DNA of 35,338 nucleotides from Clostridium sp. (GCA_029851835.1 JARKVD010000015.1:1-35338); one strand, 5' to 3'; counted from the stretch's first letter, positions 16,579-24,542 are shown. Notes: generated by a model from the sequence alone, not told the origin. Numbers and translations are program-made.

Positions 16579-18108
16579 TTAGTCATTTAACCAAGTCTTA
16601 ATCAGCTTAGTTACTTCTTCTGGACTTTGAGAAGCAATCATCTTAATCTCATCCTCTAAACTAAACTCTCTTGTTCTTTCAATTTCTTTCTCTCTTGCCA
16701 TTCTTGCTATTAAATCATTTGTATCTTCAACTTCAACTTCGTCTTTCTCTTCGTACTTATTTTTCTTACTTCTGTAAACCAAGTAAGCTATAAGTGCTAT
16801 TATTAATACAAGAAGTATTGCACCTGCAATAATTGCCATATTTATCATTCTCTGTTTCATAGCCTCTGGTGTAACCTGACCATTATCAAATATATTTTCA
16901 GACTGTGGATTAAACTCCATAGCCACAACTGATAACTCGTCTCCTCTTTCTGTATTCATTCCTATGGCAGAAGCAACCATTTTTTCAACATTAGCCATTG
17001 TTGCTGGTGGTAAATCACCATCAATAGCCACTGATGCTGTAATCCTCTTTACTTCCCCCGAAGTAGTAATTGTTTTTGTTTCTGTCTTACCTACCTCATA
17101 TTCAATTTGTTCTTCTTTTGAAGTACTGCCACTGTTTTCAGCATCTGCAGTATTATTCATGTTATTATCAACCGGTGAACCTGTCTGTCCACCATCATTC
17201 ATAGTATTTTCACTTCTAATTTCTGATTTAATTACCTTATCTGGATCAATCTTTATCTCACTTTTTTCAACTGTATCGAAATTTAAATTTGCATTTACTG
17301 TAGCTTTAACTTTGTTCTGCCCAAAGATTGGCTCCAACATTTCAACTAAGGATTTTCTTAACTCTTCACTTAACTCCCTTTCAGCTACCCTAGAAGCTGC
17401 TAAGCCTACACCTTTTACAGCATTTCCATTCTCATCATATATACCTTCTGAGAGCAAATTCATATTTTGATCAATAACCTCTATGTTTTGCTTTAGAATA
17501 TTTGTACCACTTGCAGAAACTAGAGAAATTATTGATTTTATTTGAGCTTCATCTAAGTCTTTTCCTGACTTAAGTGATACATATACCGCTGCCTTCCCTG
17601 GCTTACTGTTTTTGCTAAACACAGACTCTTCTCCTTGGGTAATATGCACTCTAGCATCCTCTACCTGTGGAAATGTCTTTATTGTTTTTTCAAGTTCTCC
17701 TTGAAGCATTCGTAACTTCTTTATCTCAAACTCTTCATCAGTCATTGATAGGCTTGCACCCTCATCCATTAATTCGAAACCCCTTGACCCATTTGTTATG
17801 GTTGGTGATAACTCAAGTCTTAACTTATCAACCTGCTCCCTAGGAACATAAATTGTATCTCCCTCAATCTTAGTTTCAACACCTTTATCCTCAAGGGTCT
17901 TTGAAATGTTTGCTGCATCATAACTATCTAATCCTGAAAATAAAATTCCATATTTATTTTTGATACCATAGCTCACACTAAAAATTGTGGCTAATACTAT
18001 TGCTACAATTCCAATGACAATGGCATATTTTTTATTCTTATCCAAGGCTTTAAATTTTTCCTTGGTATTCGTTATAAACCCTCTTATACTTTGTAAAAAA
18101 TTCTGCAT
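16579..18108 (-). CDS. fliF: Flagellar MS-ring protein FliF
   Basis: FliF forms the MS ring, the base for rod, C ring and export gate. The 509-residue protein has an N-terminal membrane helix (about 27-48), ring-building motifs in the periplasmic region (including SLSMTDEEFEIKKLRMLQGE and VEDARVHI), and a second membrane helix near residues 425-447. The cytoplasmic tail ends in PEEVTKLIKTWLND, the typical FliG-binding peptide. The first segment is not cleaved. The linker around residues 300-330 is Asn/Ser/Gly-rich, as in other clostridia. Confidence 0.97.
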   Translation of the reverse strand: MQNFLQSIRGFITNTKEKFKALDKNKKYAIVIGIVAIVLATIFSVSYGIKNKYGILFSGLDSYDAANISKTLEDKGVETKIEGDTIYVPREQVDKLRLELSPTITNGSRGFELMDEGASLSMTDEEFEIKKLRMLQGELEKTIKTFPQVEDARVHITQGEESVFSKNSKPGKAAVYVSLKSGKDLDEAQIKSIISLVSASGTNILKQNIEVIDQNMNLLSEGIYDENGNAVKGVGLAASRVAERELSEELRKSLVEMLEPIFGQNKVKATVNANLNFDTVEKSEIKIDPDKVIKSEIRSENTMNDGGQTGSPVDNNMNNTADAENSGSTSKEEQIEYEVGKTETKTITTSGEVKRITASVAIDGDLPPATMANVEKMVASAIGMNTERGDELSVVAMEFNPQSENIFDNGQVTPEAMKQRMINMAIIAGAILLVLIIALIAYLVYRSKKNKYEEKDEVEVEDTNDLIARMAREKEIERTREFSLEDEIKMIASQSPEEVTKLIKTWLND

Positions 18109-18133
18109 ATTATTTACCTCTTAATTGAGAAAA

Positions 18134-18433
18134 TTAGAGTTGTACTCTATTTATTTCTTGATAAGCTTCCACAACTTTATTTCTTACCTCGATAAGGAGT
18201 TGCATAGATAATTGTGATTCCTGCATTGAAAGCATAACATCGTGCATGCTTACATCCTCCCCACTTATAAAACCTTCAACCTTTTGATCTGCAGTTACTT
18301 GAGCATCATTAACCTTGTTAATGGCATCGCTTATAACCTTTGAAAAACTTATTTCTTTACTATTTTCCTCAACCGGTTTTTGTATATTAATATTGTTTAA
18401 TATTGAACTTGTTCCAATCGATTGTATATCCAT
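18134..18433 (-). CDS. fliE: Flagellar MS-ring/rod junction protein FliE
   Basis: FliE links the MS ring to the rod and is the first exported protein. The 99-residue protein has the family end pattern MHDVMLSMQESQLSMQLLIEV followed by RNKVVEAYQEINRVQL. ATG 18431-18433 is chosen over an upstream GTG because GGAGG lies five bases before it. The stop of flgC is just upstream, at 18445. Order flgB-flgC-fliE is near universal. Confidence 0.95.
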   Translation of the reverse strand: MDIQSIGTSSILNNINIQKPVEENSKEISFSKVISDAINKVNDAQVTADQKVEGFISGEDVSMHDVMLSMQESQLSMQLLIEVRNKVVEAYQEINRVQL

Positions 18434-18444
18434 GATATCCTCCA

Positions 18445-18849
18445 CTATCTTCCAATTTCTAAGGCTTTTGAAATCATATTTTTCTGTGCATTTAAAGTGT
18501 CAACATTGGATTCATATGCTCTTGATGCTGATATCAAATCTGACATTTCAATAAGCAAATCTACATTAGGATATTCCACATATCCTTCTTCATCTGCATC
18601 AGGGTGATATGGGTCGAATTCTTTCCTTAAAGGAGCTTTATCCTCCTCAATCTTCACAGCCTTAACCCCTAGCATCCCCATTTCATTGTCGTAATTTTCT
18701 GCAAATACAGCAGTTTTTCTAACGTATGCTCCACCCTCTTCAGTTCTAGTTGTTCTTGCATTAGCGATATTAGACGATATAACATCTAATCTTAACCTCT
18801 CTGCTGATAGTGCACTTGCACTAATTCTTACCCCACTAAATATACCCAT
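18445..18849 (-). CDS. flgC: Flagellar proximal rod protein FlgC
   Basis: The 134-residue protein is a proximal rod subunit. Its N-terminal motif is [30 protein letters not shown]. It also has [31 protein letters not shown] near the end, which is typical of FlgC. The binding site GGAAGG precedes ATG. It follows flgB by 5 bp and precedes fliE. It is exported without a cleaved signal peptide. Confidence 0.96.
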   Translation of the reverse strand: MGIFSGVRISASALSAERLRLDVISSNIANARTTRTEEGGAYVRKTAVFAENYDNEMGMLGVKAVKIEEDKAPLRKEFDPYHPDADEEGYVEYPNVDLLIEMSDLISASRAYESNVDTLNAQKNMISKALEIGR

Positions 18850-18854
18850 ATTAA

Positions 18855-19178
18855 TTACCTTCCTGTTATGACAGTTCTAGCTATTGCTAGCTTCGTATTT
18901 GTTATACTCACTAACCCGTTATACATAAGCGAGTTAGCTGCTTGATTAACTTTTTCATTTTCTAAATCAACGTTATTTCCATCAGTTCTCATTGATGTTG
19001 ACTTATCTTCTTTTACCTCCATCTTAGGCTCTTTGTTAGCCTTATTTAAGGTCTCTTCAAAGCTTACATACTTTCTCTTATATCCTGGAGTATTAATGTT
19101 AGCAATGTTGTTGGCAATTGTTTTTCCTCTTAAATCTGTTGCATCTAGACTACTTTTTATAAGTTGATATATCTCCAA
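18855..19178 (-). CDS. flgB: Flagellar proximal rod protein FlgB, first gene of the early operon
   Basis: The 107-residue protein is the most membrane-near rod subunit. Motifs are [31 protein letters not shown] and a short C-terminal helix. The start codon is TTG behind GGGGGATTAACT. No ATG nearby gives the usual N-terminus. It is the first gene after a leader of about 745 bases holding two c-di-GMP-I riboswitches with terminators, so its transcription, and that of the whole downstream operon, should be controlled by c-di-GMP. Confidence 0.96.
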   Translation of the reverse strand: MEIYQLIKSSLDATDLRGKTIANNIANINTPGYKRKYVSFEETLNKANKEPKMEVKEDKSTSMRTDGNNVDLENEKVNQAANSLMYNGLVSITNTKLAIARTVITGR

Positions 19179-19358
19179 AGTTAATCCCCCTTTATAACTG
19201 AAAACACTAATTTTGATTAATCTTTAATTTATTACCTAAATTCCATATTGGAGTATTAAGTCTATTTTTCATTAAATTCGCACTTTTTTGAATATTTTTG
19301 TAATTTGTAGATATATTTTACCACATCTTCTTTTTTTGTAAAAAATTATATTATGCGC

Positions 19359-19394
19359 AAAAAAATAATACTACTCCCCCAAAGAGAGTAGTAT
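19359..19394 (-). terminator. Intrinsic terminator of the flgB-proximal c-di-GMP riboswitch
   Basis: On the minus strand a hairpin with 11 pairs (left arm ATACTACTCTC, right arm GGGGAGTAGTAT, one G-T pair, 4-5 base loop) is followed by TATTTTTTT. It sits about 180 bases before flgB and after the second aptamer. It has no gene upstream to terminate except the leader itself, so it is the expression platform. A short GGAGTA element at 19453-19460 can pair with the left arm (UACUCU) and could act as antiterminator. Confidence 0.85.
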
Positions 19395-19553
19395 CATTAA
19401 AACCGTTGTTTTTACTGACATTAGCTGAAAATCTTCTCTACAAAAATTCGCCTTACTCCTGATAAAGCGTCATATTTCAAATATAAATTTACAAACTAAC
19501 TTTAATAATCACTTCAAACATAATTTCAATAAACAAAAAGCTCACTGACTCTT

Positions 19554-19624
19554 CGGCAACTGGCTGGCATAATATACATCTTAGCCCCTATAGCTTTGCG
19601 TCACTAGGTTTCCCTAGTTTTGCC
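19554..19624 (-). promoter_or_regulatory. Cyclic-di-GMP-I (GEMM-I) riboswitch, copy proximal to flgB
   Basis: Read on the minus strand, the element shows the GEMM-I landmarks: GGCAAA, a stem capped by a GAAA tetraloop, GTGACGCAAAGC, GGGGCTAAGATG, then GCCAGCCAGTTGCCG closing P1. The G of GGCAAA in the position that contacts the ligand guanine is kept, which fits c-di-GMP rather than cGAMP. The first stem is ACTAGG-GAAA-CCTAGT. The known relative in front of the C. difficile flgB operon is an OFF switch; the same output is likely but not shown here. Confidence 0.95.
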
Positions 19625-19626
19625 AT

Positions 19627-19646
19627 ATAATATCCTGAGATATTAT
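19627..19646. repeat. Perfect 8-bp inverted repeat next to the proximal aptamer
   Basis: Arms ATAATATC and GATATTAT around CTGA lie directly upstream of the proximal aptamer on the minus strand. It could insulate the aptamer from upstream leader RNA or be a protein site. No equivalent is seen before the distal aptamer. Confidence 0.6.
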
Positions 19647-19691
19647 GTGTTTTTAATTTTTATATTTATGTAGTTCATAGTATTTTTGCAT

Positions 19692-19721
19692 AAAAAAATA
19701 CTACCCTCCGAAGACAGTAGT
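19692..19721 (-). terminator. Intrinsic terminator of the distal c-di-GMP riboswitch
   Basis: On the minus strand, arms ACTACTGTC and GAGGGTAGT around a TTCG loop are followed by ATTTTTTTATG. One G-G mismatch and one G-T pair occur. It lies between the two aptamers and resembles the flgB-proximal terminator, so the whole aptamer-terminator module appears duplicated. The sequence just after the distal aptamer (AGTAAGT) can pair with ACTACT in the left arm with one bulge. Confidence 0.83.
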
Positions 19722-19839
19722 TTCATTGACACCTGAAAAATACAACAATGATTAAAATCATAACCTTTTTATTACTAATAGTTATGCTTTTATCACAATG
19801 TCTTTTTTTAGCTGTAATACAAAAAGTACACTTACTCCT

Positions 19840-19913
19840 CGGCAACTGGCTGGCATAATATACATCTTAGCCCCTATAGCTTTGCGTCACTAAATTTCTC
19901 TAGTTTTGCCATA
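19840..19913 (-). promoter_or_regulatory. Cyclic-di-GMP-I (GEMM-I) riboswitch, promoter-distal-to-flgB copy
   Basis: The sequence is identical to the flgB-proximal copy apart from three bases, all in the tetraloop stem: ACTAGA-GAAA-TTTAGT instead of ACTAGG-GAAA-CCTAGT. The changes keep pairing (one G-C to A-U, one G-C to G-U), which supports a working RNA fold. It is the first of the two to be transcribed, starting about 10 bases after the predicted transcription start, and is followed by its own terminator at 19692-19721. Confidence 0.95.
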
Positions 19914-19930
19914 TTTAATTCTACAATTCT

Positions 19931-19959
19931 ATTATATACCTGTTTTCTGTTTATTTCCA
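19931..19959 (-). promoter_or_regulatory. Sigma-A-type promoter of the flgB operon
   Basis: On the minus strand TGGAAA (-35, 19954-19959) and a perfect TATAAT (-10, 19931-19936) are separated by 17 bp. The predicted start near 19924 lies just before the first aptamer, giving a leader of roughly 745 bases to flgB. No sigma-D motif is seen here, so the early operon appears to use vegetative polymerase. Confidence 0.75.
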
Positions 19960-20016
19960 CATATTTTTACATAGTTTATAAATTATTTTTATTTTTCTGT
20001 TTATTTTTGTAGAAAT

Positions 20017-21234
20017 CTATCTTCCAACTAGTATAAGTGCATGAGCTAATGTATTTAGATTATTGTTTGTTAAGTATTTATGTACATTTTCAGCTAAAAA
20101 CTGATCATGCTCTGTAACATTAGCATAGCTTTGTATTAAAACAAGCATCTTTTCCGTATCCATATCTTCCTTGTAGTATCCACATATCCCAATCATATTC
20201 ATTTTAAGAATTGAGAACTGGACAACTAAATTGATATATGTATCAATTAAAGATTTATCTCCCGCTGGGAACATAGTTTTAAACATATATGTTACTATGT
20301 AATTTTCATAAACATATTCATACCTTATTATAAAATCTTTATAATAATTATTAATGTTATCTGCAAAGCTGGTTTTTATTTCTTCTGGATTTTCACTGTC
20401 TAGCTTTAAGTTTTCAACAATGGCCCTAAAGTTATTAAGATATCTTTCATTATTTATTTGTTTACTAGTAATTACTCTGTAAATTGTCATCATAAACTCT
20501 AGTTGTGCTTCAAATTTATCCTCTTTAATTAAATCACCAATAACCTCATTATAATAACCCGCTTCTACTCTTTGGCTGTATTCCTGTAAAGTGTTCAGAA
20601 CAGTTTCCCTAGAACTTACATTTTCTAAGGCACTAATAGCTAATCCCAAAATAGCTAATCTATTTTCAATAGTAAAGCTTCTATTTTGAATTATATCAAT
20701 AGCAAATTCTCTAATTTCATGAAAATAAACTTCATTGCATTTTTTACCTTTATAAGTATTTAAAACTCTACCAAATTTTATATCCTCTACTTCTTTTACA
20801 TCCAAATTAAACTCGATAGGATTTTCTCTCAATAATAAATTTCTAGCAGCTTCAATGCAAGAAACTCCTACTGACATTTCTACAATATCATCAACCTGAT
20901 TGAATACTCTAGGATATGTTCTGCATGTATGACACATATATTCTTCACCAAGATTCATATACACTTCACATAACCTATCTTTCGAAAGCATAGGACACTT
21001 TTTATCAATTAGATTAATTTTCGCGTAATCATAGTCACTTTTAGATTTTCTATTTCTATTTATATTGCTGTCAAGCTTATTTTTAAACTCTGAATAAGGT
21101 AGCTTTCTATATTTACTATATGTAGTTTTATCTACGGTAATTTTCCACCCTTTACAGCAATGGTCTTCACAAGCATTTCCTATGCACTTAAACTCATCAT
21201 AATAATCTATGCTTAACACTTTAAATTTTGCCAT
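20017..21234 (-). CDS. fliB: FliB-family flagellin lysine-N-methylase
   Basis: FliB proteins methylate surface lysines of flagellin. The 405-residue protein has the Cys-rich family signature: C17-x4-C22-x3-C26-C27 near the N-terminus, then KCPMLSKDRLCEVY, GEEYMCHTCRTYPR and VSCIEAARNLL. These cysteines may hold a metal cluster; this is inference. ATG 21232-21234 follows GGGGG 11 bases away. An in-frame extension upstream would run through a hairpin and is rejected. It lies directly after flagellin, whose product has 15 lysines, several in the variable centre. The predicted flagellin terminator between them has no clean T-run, so readthrough is plausible. A paralogue lies at 31154-32314. Confidence 0.9.
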   Translation of the reverse strand: MAKFKVLSIDYYDEFKCIGNACEDHCCKGWKITVDKTTYSKYRKLPYSEFKNKLDSNINRNRKSKSDYDYAKINLIDKKCPMLSKDRLCEVYMNLGEEYMCHTCRTYPRVFNQVDDIVEMSVGVSCIEAARNLLLRENPIEFNLDVKEVEDIKFGRVLNTYKGKKCNEVYFHEIREFAIDIIQNRSFTIENRLAILGLAISALENVSSRETVLNTLQEYSQRVEAGYYNEVIGDLIKEDKFEAQLEFMMTIYRVITSKQINNERYLNNFRAIVENLKLDSENPEEIKTSFADNINNYYKDFIIRYEYVYENYIVTYMFKTMFPAGDKSLIDTYINLVVQFSILKMNMIGICGYYKEDMDTEKMLVLIQSYANVTEHDQFLAENVHKYLTNNNLNTLAHALILVGR

Positions 21235-21256
21235 TCTCTTATATTCCCCCTTTTTA

Positions 21257-21300
21257 TTAATATATATCAATAAGCATGGCTGCTTACTCATATATATTAA
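21257..21300. repeat. Large inverted repeat in the flagellin-fliB spacer
   Basis: Outer arms of 11 bp (TTAATATATAT and ATATATATTAA) and inner arms of 6 bp (TAAGCA and TGCTTA) surround a four-base loop, with three-base unpaired bulges between. On the minus-strand RNA it ends about 10 bases before the GGGGG binding site of fliB. It could stabilise a processed fliB transcript or limit translation. Confidence 0.65.
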
Positions 21301-21330
21301 TAAAGGATAAAGCAAACGCTTTATCCTTTA
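21301..21330 (-). terminator. Hairpin after flagellin, probable leaky terminator
   Basis: A perfect 13-bp inverted repeat (TAAAGGATAAAGC, loop of four, GCTTTATCCTTTA) starts 12 bases after the flagellin stop. On the minus strand it is followed by TTAATATATATG, not by a T-run, so termination is likely partial. It may also protect the 3' end of abundant flagellin mRNA. Confidence 0.7.
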
Positions 21331-21342
21331 TATTATTATTAA

Positions 21343-22155
21343 TTATCTTAATAATTGAAGAACTCCTTGTGGCTGTTGGTTAGCTTGAGCAATCATAGAT
21401 TGAGAAGCTTGTTGAAGAATGTTTAACTTAGAAAGATTAACCATTTCCTTAGCAACGTCTACGTCTCTGATTCTGCTCTCAGCAGCTGTTAAGTTTTCAC
21501 TTGAAGTAGTTAAGTTATTTTGAGTGTACTCAAGTCTGTTTTGTTGAGCTCCTAATGTTGCTCTTCCAGTGTTAACAGCTTTTAATGCAGTATCTATAGA
21601 TTCTGTACTTGTATTTGCAGTCGCTAAGTCTGTAACTTTTAAATCTTTAACAGTTCCCGCAATAGTTTTAACATCTGTTAAATTAATTGTAAGTTTTTCA
21701 TCTTTATTAGCACCTGCTTGAACGTCTATAGTTGCATTAGTGCCTTCAAGTAATTTCTTACCATTAAAAGCAGTTGTATTAGCTATTCTCTCAATTTCTG
21801 CACCTAACTCAGATAATTCTTTTTCAATATTTGCAATTTCTTCAGCAGAGTATGTTCCGTTAGCTCCTTGAACAGTAAGTTCTCTCATTCTTTGAAGAAT
21901 GTTTCCAGCTTCCTCCATTCCACCTTCTGCAGTTTGAATTAAAGAAATACCATCTTGTACGTTTCTGTTAGCTTGATCTAATCCTCTGATTTGAGCTCTC
22001 ATCTTTTCAGATATAGCTAGTCCAGCAGCGTCATCTCCAGCTTTAGTGATTCTTAATCCTGAAGATAATTTCTCCATTGAATTTCCTGCAAGTGCAGTGT
22101 TTTTGCTCATAGCGTTGTGTGCTACTAAAGCGTTCATATTTGTGTTTACTCTCAT
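21343..22155 (-). CDS. fliC: Flagellin
   Basis: This is the filament subunit. The 270-residue protein has conserved ends: MRVNTNMNALVAHNAMSKN with MEKLSSGLRITKAGDDAAGL at the N-terminus, LQRMRELTVQGANGTYS in D1, and ESRIRDVDVAKEMVNLSK to the final GVLQLLR. The centre (about 140-190) is short, so no large outer domain is present. ATG 22153-22155 is chosen because GGGAGGG precedes it; an in-frame ATG ten codons upstream would encode through the binding site. A sigma-D promoter lies at 22245-22271. The 83-base leader has two probable CsrA sites. It is the only flagellin gene in the window and has a methylase gene, not glycosylation genes, beside it. Confidence 0.98.
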   Translation of the reverse strand: MRVNTNMNALVAHNAMSKNTALAGNSMEKLSSGLRITKAGDDAAGLAISEKMRAQIRGLDQANRNVQDGISLIQTAEGGMEEAGNILQRMRELTVQGANGTYSAEEIANIEKELSELGAEIERIANTTAFNGKKLLEGTNATIDVQAGANKDEKLTINLTDVKTIAGTVKDLKVTDLATANTSTESIDTALKAVNTGRATLGAQQNRLEYTQNNLTTSSENLTAAESRIRDVDVAKEMVNLSKLNILQQASQSMIAQANQQPQGVLQLLR

Positions 22156-22162
22156 TGTAAAA

Positions 22163-22192
22163 CCCTCCCTGATTTTTAACGACATCCATGTC
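22163..22192 (-). promoter_or_regulatory. Two probable CsrA binding sites in the flagellin leader
   Basis: On the minus strand GACATGGATGTC (22181-22192) forms a small hairpin with GGA in or near its loop, matching the CsrA-type consensus A-C-A-x-G-G-A-U-G-U. A second GGA lies in the GGGAGGG ribosome binding site (22163-22169), 19 bases downstream, suited to bridging by one CsrA dimer. This is the layout known for the Bacillus hag leader. csrA and fliW lie 2.4 kb away on the same strand. Confidence 0.72.
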
Positions 22193-22244
22193 TTTTTATA
22201 TTTTTATAAGGCTTATCTTCGTCTTGAAGGACCTTATGTTATAT

Positions 22245-22271
22245 GTATCGGATCAAATTAACGGTACTTTA
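22245..22271 (-). promoter_or_regulatory. Sigma-D (sigma-28) promoter of flagellin
   Basis: On the minus strand TAAA (22268-22271), 15 bp, TCCGATAC (22245-22252) match the sigma-28 consensus TAAA-N15-GCCGATAA closely. The TAA stop of the preceding fliT-like gene is part of the -35 box. Start predicted near 22238. Confidence 0.9.
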
Positions 22272-22598
22272 TACTTTTTTCGAAAAAATATTTATGTTTT
22301 CTTTTTTCATGTTATTATAAGAGCTATTCCCTTGGATTTTAACCTTATAATCTCTAATCTCCAGCTTTGACTTTTGTATTTGTGTGGCTAAAAGCCCTCT
22401 TATATCTAAATCAATAGCATCTATTCCTAGTTTCTTATATAAGTTCTCAAAGTAATGAGCTTCATATTTATCCGCAAATTTATCAATGATACTTTGTCTT
22501 TCCTCTAGTAGCAAATCAAAATCATCATATTCTTCTTTTCTTATAGCTTCTAACATTGCAATAGACAATTCTTTATATAGTTTCATTGTATTTTCCAT
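22269..22598 (-). CDS. fliT: FliT-like flagellar export chaperone (small helical protein)
   Basis: The 109-residue protein is charged and all-helical in appearance. It directly follows fliD (12-bp gap), where FliT-type FliD chaperones are found. Its N-terminal pattern YKELSIAMLEAIRKEEYDDFDLLLEERQ resembles the helical hairpin of FliT/FlgN chaperones, but sequence conservation in this family is low, so the call rests on position, size and charge. The start ATG follows GGTGGAGGATGC. Its stop codon lies inside the -35 box of the flagellin promoter. Confidence 0.65.
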   Translation of the reverse strand: MENTMKLYKELSIAMLEAIRKEEYDDFDLLLEERQSIIDKFADKYEAHYFENLYKKLGIDAIDLDIRGLLATQIQKSKLEIRDYKVKIQGNSSYNNMKKENINIFSKKV

Positions 22599-22609
22599 GC
22601 ATCCTCCAC

Positions 22610-24124
22610 CTATTGCTGCATAAAGTAGCTCATTTGAGAATTCAACTTATTCATATTTGCTTCAAGTCTTGCAAATTTAGAATATAACTGCTGCTCCTTG
22701 GTTCTCATTTTAGTAGTTAAGAGCTTTATTCTTTCTTCTTGTTTTCTTATCTGATCCGAATATAAGTTATTAGCTGCTGATGCAGTTTTTTCTATACCAG
22801 CTTTTTTTGCAAATCTGCTGGTAGATGAGCCTGCATAGTTGTTCATAGTTGTTTTAACTCTTTCAAAAGCACCCGTAGTAAGCTTTTCTGCTAAATCTCC
22901 ATTCTCTTGAAGAGCCTTTGTGAACTTCTCCACATCAATCTTGATCTGACCTTGCTTATTATAATCATCTGCAGAAGTTATACCTATATCTGCTAATGTC
23001 ATCCCCATGCCTTCAAGAGGTGCGGACATAGCCTTTTTCATATCATCCATGAAAGCTCTTAAGTCATTATCATTTCTAAGCATACCTTCCTTGGATTTCT
23101 TTTCCCAATTCTTTATCTCTTCTTCAGTCATATCTTCCTTTTGAGCATCTGTAAGAGGCGGATATCCATTGGATTTTTTCTGTGTTACTAAATTATAGAC
23201 TGTATCCATTATTTTATTATAATCATCAATAAAGCCTTTCATATTATCAACTACTTTAGTAACGTCCTGGGTGGAAGTTAACTCAGCAGTACCAACACCA
23301 TTTACGTTGTAAGTAATTCCATCTATGTTGAATACATTCTTAGCTTCACTTAAGGTCTTAATCTCCTTGCCAGTACTGTCCATTACAGTTACTTCTGCAT
23401 TTTGTCCTGCAGTAAAGCCTAAGCCTAAAAACTTTAACGCATCAGATTGAGTAGGATTGCTCTCAACAAAGTTTCCATCTGCATCTTTTTCCATATTAAC
23501 AATGTTAAGAACTGAATCTTTTCCAGTTGTATTAGATTGGATTGTAAGCTTTCCTGTCATATCACTAAATGAAGCTTTAACTCCACCAGGATAGCTCTCA
23601 TTTATTTTATTAATTAAGCTTCCTACAGTGTCATCTCCATTTATCGTTATGACTTTAGACTCTTTTCCATCTCCAACATTTAACTTAAAGCTGTTTTCTC
23701 CAGTTAATCCTAAATCACTTAGCTTAGAATCTCTTTTTATGGTTACTCCATTTTCTGCTGTAGATGAACCCAGGGTAGCAGATGTAGCTAACTGCTTTAC
23801 ATCAAATTTATAATTTATACTATTTGCTGAAGAGCTCCCTGTTGCAGTTATTACTCCCTCATTAGAGCTATTTATATTAAGTGTGTTAAAACTTTTACTT
23901 CCTAATATGTAATCCTTAGAAGTTGTACTAAAGTACTTATCATAGAACCCCTTTACACTTTTAGTTATGTCTCTATAGGTTTCCTGCTGCCATTTCACCA
24001 TCTGCTGTTGTTGAAAAACCTTATCTATTTTACTTTGTTCCCCTGTAAGCATGTCTTTTATCATCTGGTCAGTATCCATTCCAGTTGCTAGTCCTGGTAT
24101 TCTAACTGAATTAATTGAAGACAT
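22610..24124 (-). CDS. fliD: Flagellar filament cap protein FliD
   Basis: FliD caps the filament and folds incoming flagellin. The 504-residue protein begins with the FliD pattern VRIPGLATGMDTDQMIKDML. A coiled-coil N-terminal domain follows, then beta domains with NYKFDVKQLATSATLG-type repeats, and a C-terminal helical part ending in KLNSQMSYFMQQ. It starts 10 bp after fliS, its likely neighbour in export. The length suits a small cap with one or two outer domains. Confidence 0.96.
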   Translation of the reverse strand: MSSINSVRIPGLATGMDTDQMIKDMLTGEQSKIDKVFQQQQMVKWQQETYRDITKSVKGFYDKYFSTTSKDYILGSKSFNTLNINSSNEGVITATGSSSANSINYKFDVKQLATSATLGSSTAENGVTIKRDSKLSDLGLTGENSFKLNVGDGKESKVITINGDDTVGSLINKINESYPGGVKASFSDMTGKLTIQSNTTGKDSVLNIVNMEKDADGNFVESNPTQSDALKFLGLGFTAGQNAEVTVMDSTGKEIKTLSEAKNVFNIDGITYNVNGVGTAELTSTQDVTKVVDNMKGFIDDYNKIMDTVYNLVTQKKSNGYPPLTDAQKEDMTEEEIKNWEKKSKEGMLRNDNDLRAFMDDMKKAMSAPLEGMGMTLADIGITSADDYNKQGQIKIDVEKFTKALQENGDLAEKLTTGAFERVKTTMNNYAGSSTSRFAKKAGIEKTASAANNLYSDQIRKQEERIKLLTTKMRTKEQQLYSKFARLEANMNKLNSQMSYFMQQ

Positions 24125-24134
24125 AATATCCCTC

Positions 24135-24518
24135 CTATTTTGATGAAGCTGCTATCTTATTCGCCTCATGCCACATATCTCTTATTTCTTCTATTATCGG
24201 TAACACCTCGTCTATTACCGAAACATCCTTTTTTATATTAGCAATTGATAATCTTCCTTTTATAAAGTCATAAAGATTATATAAATCCTTGGTAAAATTT
24301 CCGCCATCCATATTTAAGGTTGCCATCAGTTCAGTGTATATATCCTGAACTCTTGTCAATTCTTTGTGAGCTGTATGTATATCTTTATCAACTATAGCTT
24401 GTCTAGCGAGCTTGGTACATCTCACTGTAGCATCCACAAGCTTCAAAAGCAGGCTTTCCTTAGATGAAGTATTTATAGAATTTTGTTTATATACGTTGTA
24501 TGGATTTGCAGCATACAT
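24135..24518 (-). CDS. fliS: Flagellin export chaperone FliS
   Basis: FliS binds the C-terminus of flagellin in the cytosol and, in Bacillus, also FliW-linked control. The 127-residue protein has the family start YAANPYNVYKQNSINTSSKE, SLLLKLVDATVRCTKLARQAI, and a helical bundle ending in the motif EEIRDMWHEANK. It follows csrA by 24 bp and precedes fliD by 10 bp, the standard order. The binding site is AGTAGGGGGAAAC. Confidence 0.95.
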   Translation of the reverse strand: MYAANPYNVYKQNSINTSSKESLLLKLVDATVRCTKLARQAIVDKDIHTAHKELTRVQDIYTELMATLNMDGGNFTKDLYNLYDFIKGRLSIANIKKDVSVIDEVLPIIEEIRDMWHEANKIAASSK

Positions 24519-24542
24519 TAAATGTTTCCCCCTACTGCTTAA

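Noticed and set aside
16964..17470. 168-codon plus-strand frame opposite fliF
   Set aside because: It is a shadow of fliF with no start signal.
19359..19913. Repeated sequences considered as a CRISPR array
   Set aside because: There are only two copies of a structured element with riboswitch landmarks and terminators, not short repeats with equal spacers.
21235..21315. N-terminal extension of the flagellin methylase by 27 codons
   Set aside because: It would translate through two hairpins, lacks a binding site and is not like the family; the ATG at 21232-21234 has GGGGG before it.
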